Source of the DNA: an uncultured Sphingomonadaceae bacterium
GTDB taxonomy: Bacteria > Pseudomonadota > Alphaproteobacteria > Sphingomonadales > Sphingomonadaceae
DNA length: 64,000 nucleotides
NCBI GenBank assembly: GCA_938050045.1
Contig: CALLJS010000014.1
Location: forward strand, 24,504-88,503
Direction of reading: 5' to 3'
Shown piece after piece: positions 8,844-17,594 of this stretch. The position numbers and the translations under genes are program-made. The notes below the pieces were generated by a model, which made no database searches, was not told where the DNA came from, and saw only the letters and a list, made by a program, of their open reading frames with translations. Each line of letters begins with the position of its first letter. Position 1 is the stretch's first letter.

Positions 8844-9173
8844 ATCGATGATCCCGTAAAAAACTATATCTATGATTGAGATGCTCTATCTGCAAACAAT
8901 CGCTATTGGTCAAGGGCTATCGACTTTCTAAATATTCTATTGAGGTGAATGGTGCAAAATAGCGTACATCATTTAGGCTATAACAAAACCGCGCCAGTGC
9001 AGCCATCTCAGCATTGGCAACGCCCTATCCGATACATTATTAGGCCGACATAAATTGGATCATAAGATTTTTGCGGGCTATTAATCATCGTCCCCAAAGC
9101 CCTTGGTGTCATTGCATATGATATAGGGTTGGCCTAATATAATGTCTCCATATATTCTCTAACTCTCTAAAAT
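8844..9173. other. 330-bp gap without a recognised gene
   Basis: Short reading frames occur on both strands (for example a plus-strand frame ending near 9080 with SDTLLGRHKLDHKIF), but none has a ribosome-binding site or a family I recognise. The stretch CAACGCCCTATCCGATA near 9018 recurs near 53839 just before ornithine cyclodeaminase; a 17-base match in 64 kb is only marginally above chance. Could contain the decayed end of a gene. Confidence 0.35.
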
Positions 9174-10211
9174 TTAATATCCTCTAAGAGAATTTCTTTT
9201 TAATTTTAGGCTGGGTTTTTCAATCACATACCATGATAATATGGCAAATCCTATGGTCAGTATCATGGCATATATAAAGCCAAGCGCGCCCTCTATACCA
9301 ATGTATAGAAGATAATTAATGATAGGCATATGCGCAATATAAATGCCATATGAAAAATCATTTCTTTTCAAAATAGTATCTGAAAGATTTGGAAAGGTAA
9401 AAGCACATTTAATAACCAAAGCTAAAAGAGCAATATATGCAATAGGATTTATACCATTATCCCATCCCAAATTGCGGGTATAATAATATATGATTGCAAA
9501 TAATGATAGAGTGATGAAAAATGGGACTTTCATCACATATGCTATAATTTGTTGATGCTTATAACATAGTGCGCCGAGGACAAACATATAGAGCCAAGGG
9601 ATAAATGAGACTGTGAACAATTTTTCAATCATCGTTTCTGTTTCATTCAAATGCGTATTCAAAATATTGGCAAAGACAAAAATTAAAACCAATCCATATA
9701 TTATATATCTGCTCCAATATTTGAATGCTAAGAAAATCAAGGGCGTCAACATATAAAATTGTATTTCAACAGAGATTGTCCAGAGGCTGCCATTCAAAAC
9801 GCCAACACCATAACCCCTCAAAAAATCTGGGTTGTAAAATTGAAAAAAAGTAGATTGGGCCAAGAACCAAGAAACAAAATTTAGAGATTTTATATCTGTC
9901 GTTTGAAAATATCCGCTGTGCCAAACTGACAAGATTGACACAATCAAACATAGTAATAGCGCAGGATATAGGCGCAAAATTCGTTTGGTGAAAAAATTTT
10001 GTATAGGTTTTGGGTTCGCGCTGGATTTATCATAGGATCCATAGATCAAAAACCCGCTAACAAAGAAAAATATGGGGACTCCAGGAAATAAAGAAAAAAT
10101 TTGTAGAAAATCATTATCATATCCCAAATGCTTTGCGCCGTGCAATATTGCGACTTGCGATGCTGCAAACAGTCTAATCAAATCAAAATTATTGGTAACA
10201 CTAACGTTCAT
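9174..10211 (-). CDS. Acyltransferase family 3 (OafA/YrhL-like) membrane protein
   Basis: A 345-residue membrane-bound O-acyltransferase of family 3, which typically acetylates surface polysaccharides. It starts FDLIRLFAASQVAILH, where the Arg and His are the family signature, followed by PIFFFVSGFLIYGSY and the R-L-Y-P segment RILRLYPALLLCLIV. About ten hydrophobic helices follow and the last motif is FSYGIYIAHMPIINYLLY. GGAGC precedes ATG 10211. The gene is visibly more AT-rich than housekeeping genes nearby and has no glycan-synthesis neighbours, so its substrate is unknown and transfer is possible. Confidence 0.9.
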   Translation of the reverse strand: MNVSVTNNFDLIRLFAASQVAILHGAKHLGYDNDFLQIFSLFPGVPIFFFVSGFLIYGSYDKSSANPKPIQNFFTKRILRLYPALLLCLIVSILSVWHSGYFQTTDIKSLNFVSWFLAQSTFFQFYNPDFLRGYGVGVLNGSLWTISVEIQFYMLTPLIFLAFKYWSRYIIYGLVLIFVFANILNTHLNETETMIEKLFTVSFIPWLYMFVLGALCYKHQQIIAYVMKVPFFITLSLFAIIYYYTRNLGWDNGINPIAYIALLALVIKCAFTFPNLSDTILKRNDFSYGIYIAHMPIINYLLYIGIEGALGFIYAMILTIGFAILSWYVIEKPSLKLKRNSLRGY

Positions 10212-10471
10212 TACCGCTCCTTACGCTAATTTATACATCCCTGAAAGCTGTAACTATGATACTATTACCATCTAATCGTATAATATCCAATAATATGCCT
10301 TAAACGGCCGATACTCAATCATTTTGAAGATATTCTAAGGCGCGGTAAGGCGCAAGCTTGCTCCCAAACTCTGATTTCCGCCCTATAATTTTTGGGCTAA
10401 TAGCAAGATTTACAACCCTTATTCTAAACCCCATTCGCTCTTGCCTCTAACCATATTCACCCATAAATTAT

Positions 10472-10900
10472 TCATCCATCATATTGGATCACAATTTTTT
10501 GCGCTGCATCTGCCGCCAATTTTCTGGCTTGATTGCTATCGCCATTATCGCAGCGCGCTAGCGTCACACCCATACGGCGATACGGCCGCGAAACGGGTTT
10601 GCCAAAGATGCGAATATCCGCATGATCGCTCTTTGATATGCGCAAAGCGTCTGCCAGACGCGTATATGCAAAATCATCGGAATCCCTATCCGCCAATATC
10701 ACAGCACTTGCCGATGCGCCTCGGCATTGGATAGGCGGAATAGGAAGGCCCAATATCGCGCGCGCATACAAATCAAATTCGCTTAAGTTTTAAGAGATTA
10801 AAGTCACCATCCCTGTATCATGCGGGCGCGGCGAAAGTTCAGAAAATATAATCCTGTGCTGCGCTTGTTGAAGGAAATATTCCCAAAAAGAATTTCCATT
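10472..10900 (-). pseudogene. purT: purT remnant (C-terminal end, with nonsense codon and frameshift)
   Basis: The minus strand encodes the last part of phosphoribosylglycinamide formyltransferase 2. IIFSELSPRPHDTGMVTLIS is followed by an in-frame TAA at 10790-10792 where PurT has Gln, then NLSEFDLYARAILGLPIPPI, ASAVILADRD, IRIFGKPVSRPYRRMGVTLA and the normal C-terminus. Upstream of 10860 the frame breaks again (an LFGN segment lies in another frame), and the ATP-grasp N-terminal two thirds is absent. So the gene is dead. It abuts the accessory island at 10.9-14.8 kb, whose arrival may have truncated it (inference). Confidence 0.82.
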
Positions 10901-11022
10901 TGTTCCTTAAGGTTTGTTTCTTAAAGAATGCGAATGGAGGTTATGGGCCGCCAGACCGGCTCTTGAAAAATATGAAAAAATGGATAAAAATACTAGAATA
11001 ATACAATAAATCTCCTATGCTA

Positions 11023-11092
11023 ACTCCTATAATTTATAGTTGTTTGGATATTCAACAATAAACAATATAGTAAAAATAGTTTTTATAGGAGT
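11023..11092. promoter_or_regulatory. Promoter-like elements and inverted repeat before the RloC-like gene
   Basis: TTGGAT (11044-11049) and TATAGT (11066-11071), separated by 16 bases, resemble a sigma-70 promoter. A 10-bp perfect inverted repeat brackets it: ACTCCTATAA at 11023-11032 and TTATAGGAGT at 11083-11092. The second arm contains the ribosome-binding site AGGAG (11087-11091). The first arm lies upstream of the -35, so it would not be in the transcript from this promoter, which favours an operator over an RNA hairpin. Confidence 0.4.
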
Positions 11093-11100
11093 AAAATTTA

Positions 11101-13428
11101 ATCATTAACAATCCACAAAGCCCCTCATTCTCTTTATACGCTGAGTACTTAGGGCCGATATTTAAGCTTGAGGAAACCCTATCAAAATACGGACAGAATT
11201 TGATTTTTGCTCGTAATGGTGTTGGTAAATCTTTCCTCTCACGCGCGTTCTATTATCTTGATCTTCACAAACAGGGTAAGAAAATTGACGATGCAGCATT
11301 TAATCTAGTCTCTGAAGAATCCCCCAATGCGCAAGCGAAACTGATATTCCGACACGGAAACGATGTGCTTGGTTCATTGGATTTGAACAAAATTACCACG
11401 GCTGTATCGGCTGCGTGTAACGATACAATTTTTCATGTTTTTTCAGACGACTTTGTACAGACAGAGTTAAGGGTAAATAGGTTTAAGATAAATAGTGACA
11501 TCCCGAATGAAATTGCGGTCGATAGTGACAAAATTGATCTTAAAGATGCCCAAAAGGCAGTGAATAAGGCAGATAAGGCTCTTGAAACCAGCTTGAAACA
11601 GCTTTCCGAACAGTTTACCAATAGCAAAGAGCAGAAACTCGTTCACCAAGCTAATGTAAATCGCAATTTACGAGAATTTCGCGATATTACATTTGAAAAG
11701 CTAGGTTCTAGTTTCCCAACCAAACCAGAAGCACCAGCCAAAACATTTCAAGATCATGTGACAGAATTGGATAAGCTCAAATCTGTGCCAACTGATCCAA
11801 ATTGTCCAAATTCACTGAGTGAAATTGAATATGCAGCTCTTGAATTATCAATTCTCAAAGAGCAACTTGAGCTTGAAACTTCCCTGTCATCTGTAGCCGA
11901 GGAAGTAAAAGCAAAGATTGAAAAGGATACCGAATTTTACAGAGCTGGCATCAAGCATACTCATGAACGGCAAGACGAAGTGTGTCCATTTTGCGAGCAG
12001 GACGTTAGCGCTGCCGAGCCAAAGGCAGTAATTGAAGCTTATATTGCGTATTTCGACGACAATGAACAAAAGCACAAACAGGCCCTCAGTCAGTGTTATA
12101 AGCGTATTACAGCATTTGCAGATACTATAGACAATTTCCGAAAAACCAGTAACTCACAGCGTAAACTCTTTGACGATCTCAAGGCGTATTTCCCATCAAC
12201 AAAATCAGATATACTTTCTGATGTTGAACAGAACTGTCTTGCGATTGAGCAAGCCATTGAGTCACTTAAGTCCACCGTTGAGAAGAAAGCTGATAATCTC
12301 GCTAATGCCATTTTATATGATATAGCGACGTTGGAGAGTTTAGTGGCCCAATTAAATGATATTATCATTGCCAATAATGTGCAAGTGACTGAGCTTATCA
12401 CAATTACTCAGAAAGTTGATGAAGAGAGAAAAACCCTACAGCGCGGTGCATGTCGCGTTTTCCTTGTCGAATTTGCCATAGAATATTGGGAGCAGCTTGA
12501 AGCTTTTGATTCCTATCAAATTGCAGCTCGGGAGAAAAAAACAGAATTGGCAGCGGCTGAGAAACGCCAACCATCGACGCAAGCTAAGAAGAGGGTCGCA
12601 GATACGTTCAAGCTTGTTTTGAGGCATTTTTTTGCCGAGAAATATACGTTTGACGAAGATGAGTTTGTTGTCAAACGGGATCACAAGACAATGTCGAGAG
12701 GCCCTGATCGGACCCTGAGCGATGGAGAAAAAACCGCACTGGCCTTTTGCTATTTCATCGCCTCAATCCATCGAAAGGTAGCAGCAAATGCGGATTATAA
12801 AAGGCTATATTTGGTCTTTGATGACCCTGTCACATCAATGTCATTTGATTATGTCTTCGCTATTGCTCAGGTGTTGAAAGATTTGGGTATATCTAATCAG
12901 GGCGACATAGAAATTAATGCCAAAAAAATAGCAAAAAACAAAATCGCAAGGCCAAAGCTCTTAATGCTGACACACAGCAGCTATTTTTTTAACATCGCTA
13001 AGAATAATAGGGTGGTGAAGTCTGAGGCCGCTTTCTCACTTTCAGTATCGCAGAATAAGCATCGGATACATTCTGCACACACATATGTGGCCCCGTTCAA
13101 AGACCAACTTAGAGACATTTATGAAATTGACAATGGTACAAAAGAGCCTGATCATCACACAGGCAATTCTATCAGGTCAGTACTAGAGGCAATCGGTAGG
13201 TTTTGTCAGCCAGATGAGTGCGACCAGTTTACAAACTTTCTTTCATTTCTCATTGCATCAGATGATATTCAAATAAAAGGCACTATGATAAATTCTATGA
13301 GCCATGGAACATATGTTGAAGAAACGCCGACCAACGAAGATATCAAAATAGCTTGCCGTGAGACTCTGTTGGTTGTCAAAAAATATGCGAAGGGCCAGCT
13401 TGCGGTCATTGAGAAAGAAGTGCAATAA
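11101..13428 (+). CDS. RloC/PrrC-like AAA ATPase with zinc hook, non-ATG start
   Basis: A large AAA_13-type ABC ATPase. The frame is open from 11101 and encodes the N-terminal beta-strands (FSLYAEYLGPIFKLEETL) needed before Walker A, ARNGVGKS (about residues 37-44). Long coiled-coil arms flank a zinc-hook CPFC motif near residue 295. Then come the ABC signature LSDGEKTALAF (about 538), Walker B LVFDDPVTSMS, and LTHSSYFF. A C-terminal region has R-S-V-L-E followed 39 residues later by His in NSMSHG, resembling the Arg-Glu-His set of anticodon nucleases PrrC and RloC (known families); nuclease activity here is inference. AGGAG precedes an ATC or ATT, not ATG; TTG at 11200 would delete part of the ATP-binding fold. 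Confidence 0.8.
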   Translation: MINNPQSPSFSLYAEYLGPIFKLEETLSKYGQNLIFARNGVGKSFLSRAFYYLDLHKQGKKIDDAAFNLVSEESPNAQAKLIFRHGNDVLGSLDLNKITTAVSAACNDTIFHVFSDDFVQTELRVNRFKINSDIPNEIAVDSDKIDLKDAQKAVNKADKALETSLKQLSEQFTNSKEQKLVHQANVNRNLREFRDITFEKLGSSFPTKPEAPAKTFQDHVTELDKLKSVPTDPNCPNSLSEIEYAALELSILKEQLELETSLSSVAEEVKAKIEKDTEFYRAGIKHTHERQDEVCPFCEQDVSAAEPKAVIEAYIAYFDDNEQKHKQALSQCYKRITAFADTIDNFRKTSNSQRKLFDDLKAYFPSTKSDILSDVEQNCLAIEQAIESLKSTVEKKADNLANAILYDIATLESLVAQLNDIIIANNVQVTELITITQKVDEERKTLQRGACRVFLVEFAIEYWEQLEAFDSYQIAAREKKTELAAAEKRQPSTQAKKRVADTFKLVLRHFFAEKYTFDEDEFVVKRDHKTMSRGPDRTLSDGEKTALAFCYFIASIHRKVAANADYKRLYLVFDDPVTSMSFDYVFAIAQVLKDLGISNQGDIEINAKKIAKNKIARPKLLMLTHSSYFFNIAKNNRVVKSEAAFSLSVSQNKHRIHSAHTYVAPFKDQLRDIYEIDNGTKEPDHHTGNSIRSVLEAIGRFCQPDECDQFTNFLSFLIASDDIQIKGTMINSMSHGTYVEETPTNEDIKIACRETLLVVKKYAKGQLAVIEKEVQ

Positions 13429-13430
13429 TT

Positions 13431-13450
13431 GGGTGACTGAGCTTTCACCC
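13431..13450 (+). terminator. Weak hairpin downstream of the RloC-like gene
   Basis: GGGTGA (13431-13436) pairs with TCACCC (13445-13450) around an 8-base loop, three bases past the stop codon. There is no T-tract, so termination efficiency is doubtful. Confidence 0.25.
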
Positions 13451-13573
13451 AGCCACCCACGCCTTAGATAAGGAGTGTCGTTTGGCTACCCTCTGCGCTC
13501 CAGTCTTAACTGAAGCCAGTCCACTCTGTTTGGGCCAAGTTGAAATGAGTAAAGCACAATCTCATTAAGCTGA

Positions 13574-13957
13574 CACGTCGATAATATCCGCATCGCAACA
13601 TTCTCCAGCTTCGCAGGCGCAGGCCTTGCCGTCGTCGGCTCGGTCTGGCGCGGACGGCAGGCCAAAAGACTCACCACTAATGAGGCATCCCGCTGGTCAA
13701 ACACGCGCGACTTAATACGCGCTGGACTTTTTAATTCAAGTGGCATCTTTCTCGGCCGTACAGAAAAGAATTATCTGCGTCATGACGGGCCGGAGCGTGA
13801 GAATAATCCGTTCCGTTATGAACTGGCACTAGGTTTTGCTGCACAGAGGGGAGCGTTTAATTATGCGCAATTCATACAAAGTCAGGCCGCAGGCATTGAC
13901 CCCGCCGTATATTTGCCCAGCGACCCTGATGTTAATACCCTAAATAAGGAAATACAG
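13574..13957 (+). pseudogene. Fragment of TraG/VirD4 coupling protein (conjugation remnant)
   Basis: An open frame with no start codon (TGA at 13571-13573) matches the N-terminal region of type IV secretion coupling proteins: a membrane helix around FAGAGLAVVGSVWR, then RQAKRLTTNEASRWSNTRD, IRAGLFNSSGIFLGR and YLRHDGPE. In intact TraG the HDGPE is soon followed by the Walker A segment (PTRSGKG); here the sequence departs right after HDGPE into an unrelated stretch (NPFRYELALGFAAQRGAF...) I cannot identify. The ATPase body is missing. It indicates a former conjugative element in this island. Confidence 0.6.
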
Positions 13958-14739
13958 TCAATTCGAAATACGTTCACCAATATCCTTGTAAACTCTCCAA
14001 AGGCCCATCCGCTTAATTCTATATTCGACAAGCTCTGGCGAAGCTCTAGATATTTCGCCAATTTGTGACGCGGATTGTCCTTGTCGGACATAATCTTCAA
14101 CTGACTCCGCCGGAAGCAGTGTTGTTGAAGCGAGGTAAAAGGCGTCATGCTCTTCGGAACTTTCATAAGTGCGTCCGTAAGCATTTCCAATCTTGGCTAC
14201 TTTCGTAAGTTTGTGCCTTAGGAATATGTGCCAACAAGACTAGGGTCGACATTCTTAATCTCAGAGGGAACAAAAACCGCGACGCCCTCAATTTGCAGCC
14301 CTAGCGCGTTGAGTGGATCAACATTTGTTAGGTAGAGATCCTCGCGTAACGAAGAGGCCATATCTTCCATTTCTGGTTTAGACAAAGAGAGAGCAGGACC
14401 TTCACCGCTATCAGAAACGGGAGTTGAATCGCTCGTTTCTGGGTTATTTTTCCAATATCCGTTTTTAAGTGATTGAACGATAGTCAATAAGCACTCAGTC
14501 GTTTTAGATCGGACATTCTTCGAGGCCCGAAAATGTACCAAAGCGACATTTTCCATTTTTAGGCCTGCATCAGCTCCGTCAGCGCCCAGCCAATTCAAAA
14601 TCCTTATCAGCGAATTATTATCAGGCTCGCCGACACCCCTCTCGATTCTTGCGAGCGTTGAAAAGCTCTTACAGATTCGAAGTCATGGGCCTTTGACTAA
14701 AATGGGCCTCATTTTTGGAATGGAAGATTTATAAGTCAT
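13958..14739 (-). pseudogene. Broken XRE-ImmA/IrrE metallopeptidase gene
   Basis: Pieces of an HTH-plus-ImmA protein lie in different minus-strand frames. From about 14682 to 14218 comes the end of an HTH (SFSTLARIERGVGEPDNNSL, IRILNWLGAD), a linker, and the start of the peptidase domain (SLREDLYLTNVDPLNALGLQ, GVAVFVPSEI), ending in a stop. From about 14225 to 13958 another frame gives the C-terminal part: HKLTKVAKIGNAYGRTYESS, EEHDAFYLASTTLLPAESV, QIGEISRASPELVEYRI. The catalytic HExxH segment between them is missing, and an upstream ATG frame (14739) stops before the HTH. Intact relatives are regulators or antitoxins in mobile elements. Confidence 0.65.
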
Positions 14740-14835
14740 TAAAAATAAAAAATATTTTAATTTTCACGCTCTTGGCCCGCTCCAATTATCATAAATTGAT
14801 AGCATGATGTGACGCTGCGATAGCCGCATGACCGT

Positions 14836-16431
14836 TCAGTCTTCTTTGTCAAATAAATCGCCTTGTAGGCTTTTCGCTTGATTGGGCGAATGCGAATTAT
14901 TGCGCCTAATTTTTATATCTTTAGTTTTTATGCCTTCAGTTTTTTTGGGCATTATCTTTTTGGTGCGCCGCCGCGAACCATGTAAATCTAAGACACTTTG
15001 ACTGGCTTTCTTACCTTCAAAACTGCGCCTAATAGCAAATATTTGATCCTTCATTACTTTGGCACATGGCTTAAAATCTATGATAGGTGCGGGATAGTCC
15101 CCCAAGATAATATCTTCATAATTTTGAATTTCTGCGGGGCTAAAACCGGATAATTCATCAACCCATTGTTTGATAAAAACACAATCTGGGTCTTGGTCGA
15201 TAATCTGTTTGGTGGGGTTATACACTCTGATCGTATTGATACCCACGATGCCAGCCTGCATTTGTAATTGAGCGATATGAATGCCTGGTTCATAATCAAG
15301 AAATATCTGCGCGAGATGCGGATGGATAGTTTTCCAGCTAAGATGCAAGCCAAAAATAGCAAAGCTAACCACCATCGCCCGCATCCGAAAATTAAGAAAC
15401 CCAATCGCTTGCAAACATCGCATGCAAGCATCGATAATCGGAAAACCGGTGCGCCCATATTTCCATGCTTGTAATTTAGCGGCATCATCTTGATATATAA
15501 TATTTTCATACGCAGGATTGAGGCTTTGAAATTCCATCTCTGGCGCGGATTCTAGCCGCTGTATGAAATGATCGTGCCAATGTAATCGCGATGAAAAAGC
15601 CCTTAGACTGCGGCCCCATTGGCCCGATTGCGCATCATCTTCCGTTTTGCGCTTCATTTTTGCTTTTTGCGTTTCATGAAATATTTGGCGCAGGCTGATA
15701 GTACCCCATGCAAGATGAACGCTGAGCCGTGAACCATGGGTGAACGCGCTATTGGGTGATGATATTCCGCCCGAATAACCTAGGCCACGCTGATCCAAAA
15801 AACTATGCAAGTCTTGATGGGCTGCGCTTTCGGATATAATTTGCATCTTATCCCATTGGATATGAGGATATACATGCATATCAAAAAAATCCTCAACGCA
15901 TGGAATAGGGTGATTAGCGCATATATTATTGAATTGGTCAGGAAATTTAATGTTTTTAGGGGCTAGCAGCGGATCACTCTCGAATAGACGTTGGCGAATG
16001 ATGGTCTGGCGTTTATCTCTATTTTTGAGGCCGCGAATTACACCATTTTGCGGAATTTCGTGCCATATAATATCGTTTGATTTGCACCATTTTGCTACTG
16101 ATTTATCGCGCTCAAAAGTCCAGCCTATGCCTGTTTCCGCGTGGCTGTAGAGGTTATCAAAATCATATTTTTCACGCAAAGAAGATAATATATCTATTAT
16201 ATGGCCCGTCGAGACCAATATATCAGCCCCTATATTGCGCAAACATATTTGCATGCCAGACAATGCGCATTGCCACGCCCAGATGTGCATCGGCGAAATA
16301 TCAGGCTGCTTTATATAGTCAGGTTCAAAAACAAATAGAGGTAGAATCTGTTCATTTTCAGCGATAGCGCGATATAATGCCATATTATCATTCAGGCGAA
16401 AATCACGCTTAATCCAATATAATGCTCTCAT
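14836..16431 (-). CDS. DNA photolyase / cryptochrome-family flavoprotein
   Basis: A 531-residue class I photolyase-like protein. The N-terminal antenna domain begins YWIKRDFRLNDNMALYRA. The FAD domain has RLHWHDHFIQRL, NPAYENI, the segment AWKYGRTGFPIIDACMRCL, AIGFLNFRMRAMVVSFA, LDYEPGIHIAQLQMQAG, and NTIRVYNPTKQ. Light-driven repair of cyclobutane dimers is the likely role, though cryptochrome or (6-4) activity cannot be excluded from motifs. The C-terminal 50 residues are a Lys/Arg-rich extension (RRRTKKIMPKK...) ending GDLFDKED, beyond the catalytic core. It follows bamE on the same strand, 16 bases apart. Confidence 0.92.
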   Translation of the reverse strand: MRALYWIKRDFRLNDNMALYRAIAENEQILPLFVFEPDYIKQPDISPMHIWAWQCALSGMQICLRNIGADILVSTGHIIDILSSLREKYDFDNLYSHAETGIGWTFERDKSVAKWCKSNDIIWHEIPQNGVIRGLKNRDKRQTIIRQRLFESDPLLAPKNIKFPDQFNNICANHPIPCVEDFFDMHVYPHIQWDKMQIISESAAHQDLHSFLDQRGLGYSGGISSPNSAFTHGSRLSVHLAWGTISLRQIFHETQKAKMKRKTEDDAQSGQWGRSLRAFSSRLHWHDHFIQRLESAPEMEFQSLNPAYENIIYQDDAAKLQAWKYGRTGFPIIDACMRCLQAIGFLNFRMRAMVVSFAIFGLHLSWKTIHPHLAQIFLDYEPGIHIAQLQMQAGIVGINTIRVYNPTKQIIDQDPDCVFIKQWVDELSGFSPAEIQNYEDIILGDYPAPIIDFKPCAKVMKDQIFAIRRSFEGKKASQSVLDLHGSRRRTKKIMPKKTEGIKTKDIKIRRNNSHSPNQAKSLQGDLFDKED

Positions 16432-16447
16432 TTAGTGACCGAGAATA

Positions 16448-16918
16448 TTAACGGCCACCGCCGCCGCCAACACCAGGCGCACCCACTGTACCAATATTGC
16501 CAAAAATATCTTGAAAGAAACTGCGATCGCGACCCAATGTTGGTGTTTTATCGCCATCAGGGTTTATTTTAACAATAGTTTCAACGCCGCTTTGCGCAAC
16601 GCTTGTGACATTACCAACATCATCAAAGCTGATTTTCATTAGCAGTTGCGATTTAGCCTTGGGGCGTGAAAACGCCAATTGCTCTGTGTCGCGTGCGATA
16701 TAATACCATTGGTTTTTATCAAATTGGCTCGCAAATGTTGGGCGGCCAAGCGTGCTTTGCACAGATTCTTTATTATCAACGCCAACGGCCACTGTTTCTG
16801 TCAATACTGGATCGACGATATAACCTTGGTGCGTGCGCAAACGCGAACAGCCTGAAACTGCAACGACGCTGCCGATAAGCAACATATAACCAACTGTTTT
16901 TAAGCTAATGAAAGCCAT
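16448..16918 (-). CDS. bamE: Outer-membrane assembly lipoprotein BamE (SmpA/OmlA)
   Basis: A 156-residue lipoprotein with lipobox VSGC near residue 24. The SmpA/OmlA core follows: a loop VGVDNKESVQSTLGRPT (the usual D-K-x-x-V-x-x-L-G-x-P), then QWYYIARDTEQLAF and LLMKISFDDVGNVTSV. BamE stabilises the BamD-BamA part of the barrel assembly machine. The tail is Gly/Pro-rich (VGAPGVGGGGG), longer than in E. coli BamE. Divergent from the cbp3 gene, with about 145 bases between them. Confidence 0.92.
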   Translation of the reverse strand: MAFISLKTVGYMLLIGSVVAVSGCSRLRTHQGYIVDPVLTETVAVGVDNKESVQSTLGRPTFASQFDKNQWYYIARDTEQLAFSRPKAKSQLLMKISFDDVGNVTSVAQSGVETIVKINPDGDKTPTLGRDRSFFQDIFGNIGTVGAPGVGGGGGR

Positions 16919-17063
16919 TAAGTCTCTCCGAAACCAATAAATCTATAAAAATATAAAGAGGCCATTGCATCCTTATCGTGTAAGATCAATATATAGTGTT
17001 AAATGAATATATACTGACCATGTCGCTAAAGCGCAATTCAAAAGACTGAAAGATAAAAATTCT

Positions 17064-17594
17064 ATGTCCCTATTCTCGCGCAAGTTTTTTTCAAACCTGT
17101 TTAACCCACCCCAACCCAAAAATGCCTTAATCCCGCTCTATCAAAAAGTGGTTGAACAAGGCCGAAACCCCTATTGGTATATAGACGGCGGTGTAAAAGA
17201 CACCCAAGACGGGCGATTTGATATGATTATTGCCATTTTATCAATTATATTGCTGCGTTTGGAGAATGACACAGAAATGATGCAAAATTCGGTCTATCTT
17301 ACAGAGATATTTGTCGATGATATGGACGGTCAAATGCGCGAATTGGGCATGGGCGATGTCGTGGTTGGCAAACATGTTGGCAAGATGGTCGGTGCGTTGG
17401 GCGGACGGTTAGAGGCCTATAGAAACGCTTATAATGCGGGCGATTTGGATGATGCACTCATCCGCAATCTTTATCGTGACGAAGCCCCCAGCGATGAGCA
17501 ATTATACAAGGTGCGAAATGGATTAATATCTATATATGAGCAAGTGCACGCTATGGAGTGTGCTCAAATAATAAATGCAGAAGTGGCGTGGTAA
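17064..17594 (+). CDS. CBP3-family ubiquinol-cytochrome c chaperone
   Basis: A 176-residue protein of the ubiquinol-cytochrome c chaperone (CBP3/UQCC1) family, which helps cytochrome b and bc1 complex assembly. Characteristic segments are LIPLYQKVVEQGRNPYWYID, DGRFDMIIAILSIILLRLEN, LTEIFVDDMDGQMRELGMGD, VVVGKHVGKMVGALGGRLEAY. It overlaps the next gene by one base (TAATG), indicating translational coupling; the bamE-cbp3-yceD neighbourhood is common in sphingomonads as far as I know. Confidence 0.9.
   Translation: MSLFSRKFFSNLFNPPQPKNALIPLYQKVVEQGRNPYWYIDGGVKDTQDGRFDMIIAILSIILLRLENDTEMMQNSVYLTEIFVDDMDGQMRELGMGDVVVGKHVGKMVGALGGRLEAYRNAYNAGDLDDALIRNLYRDEAPSDEQLYKVRNGLISIYEQVHAMECAQIINAEVAW

Noticed and set aside
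13486..13746. 86-codon minus-strand frame
   Set aside because: Antisense to the TraG-like fragment, whose similarity is more convincing.
15078..15509. 143-codon minus-strand frame inside the photolyase gene
   Set aside because: Same strand but different frame from the photolyase, whose motifs continue through the region uninterrupted.
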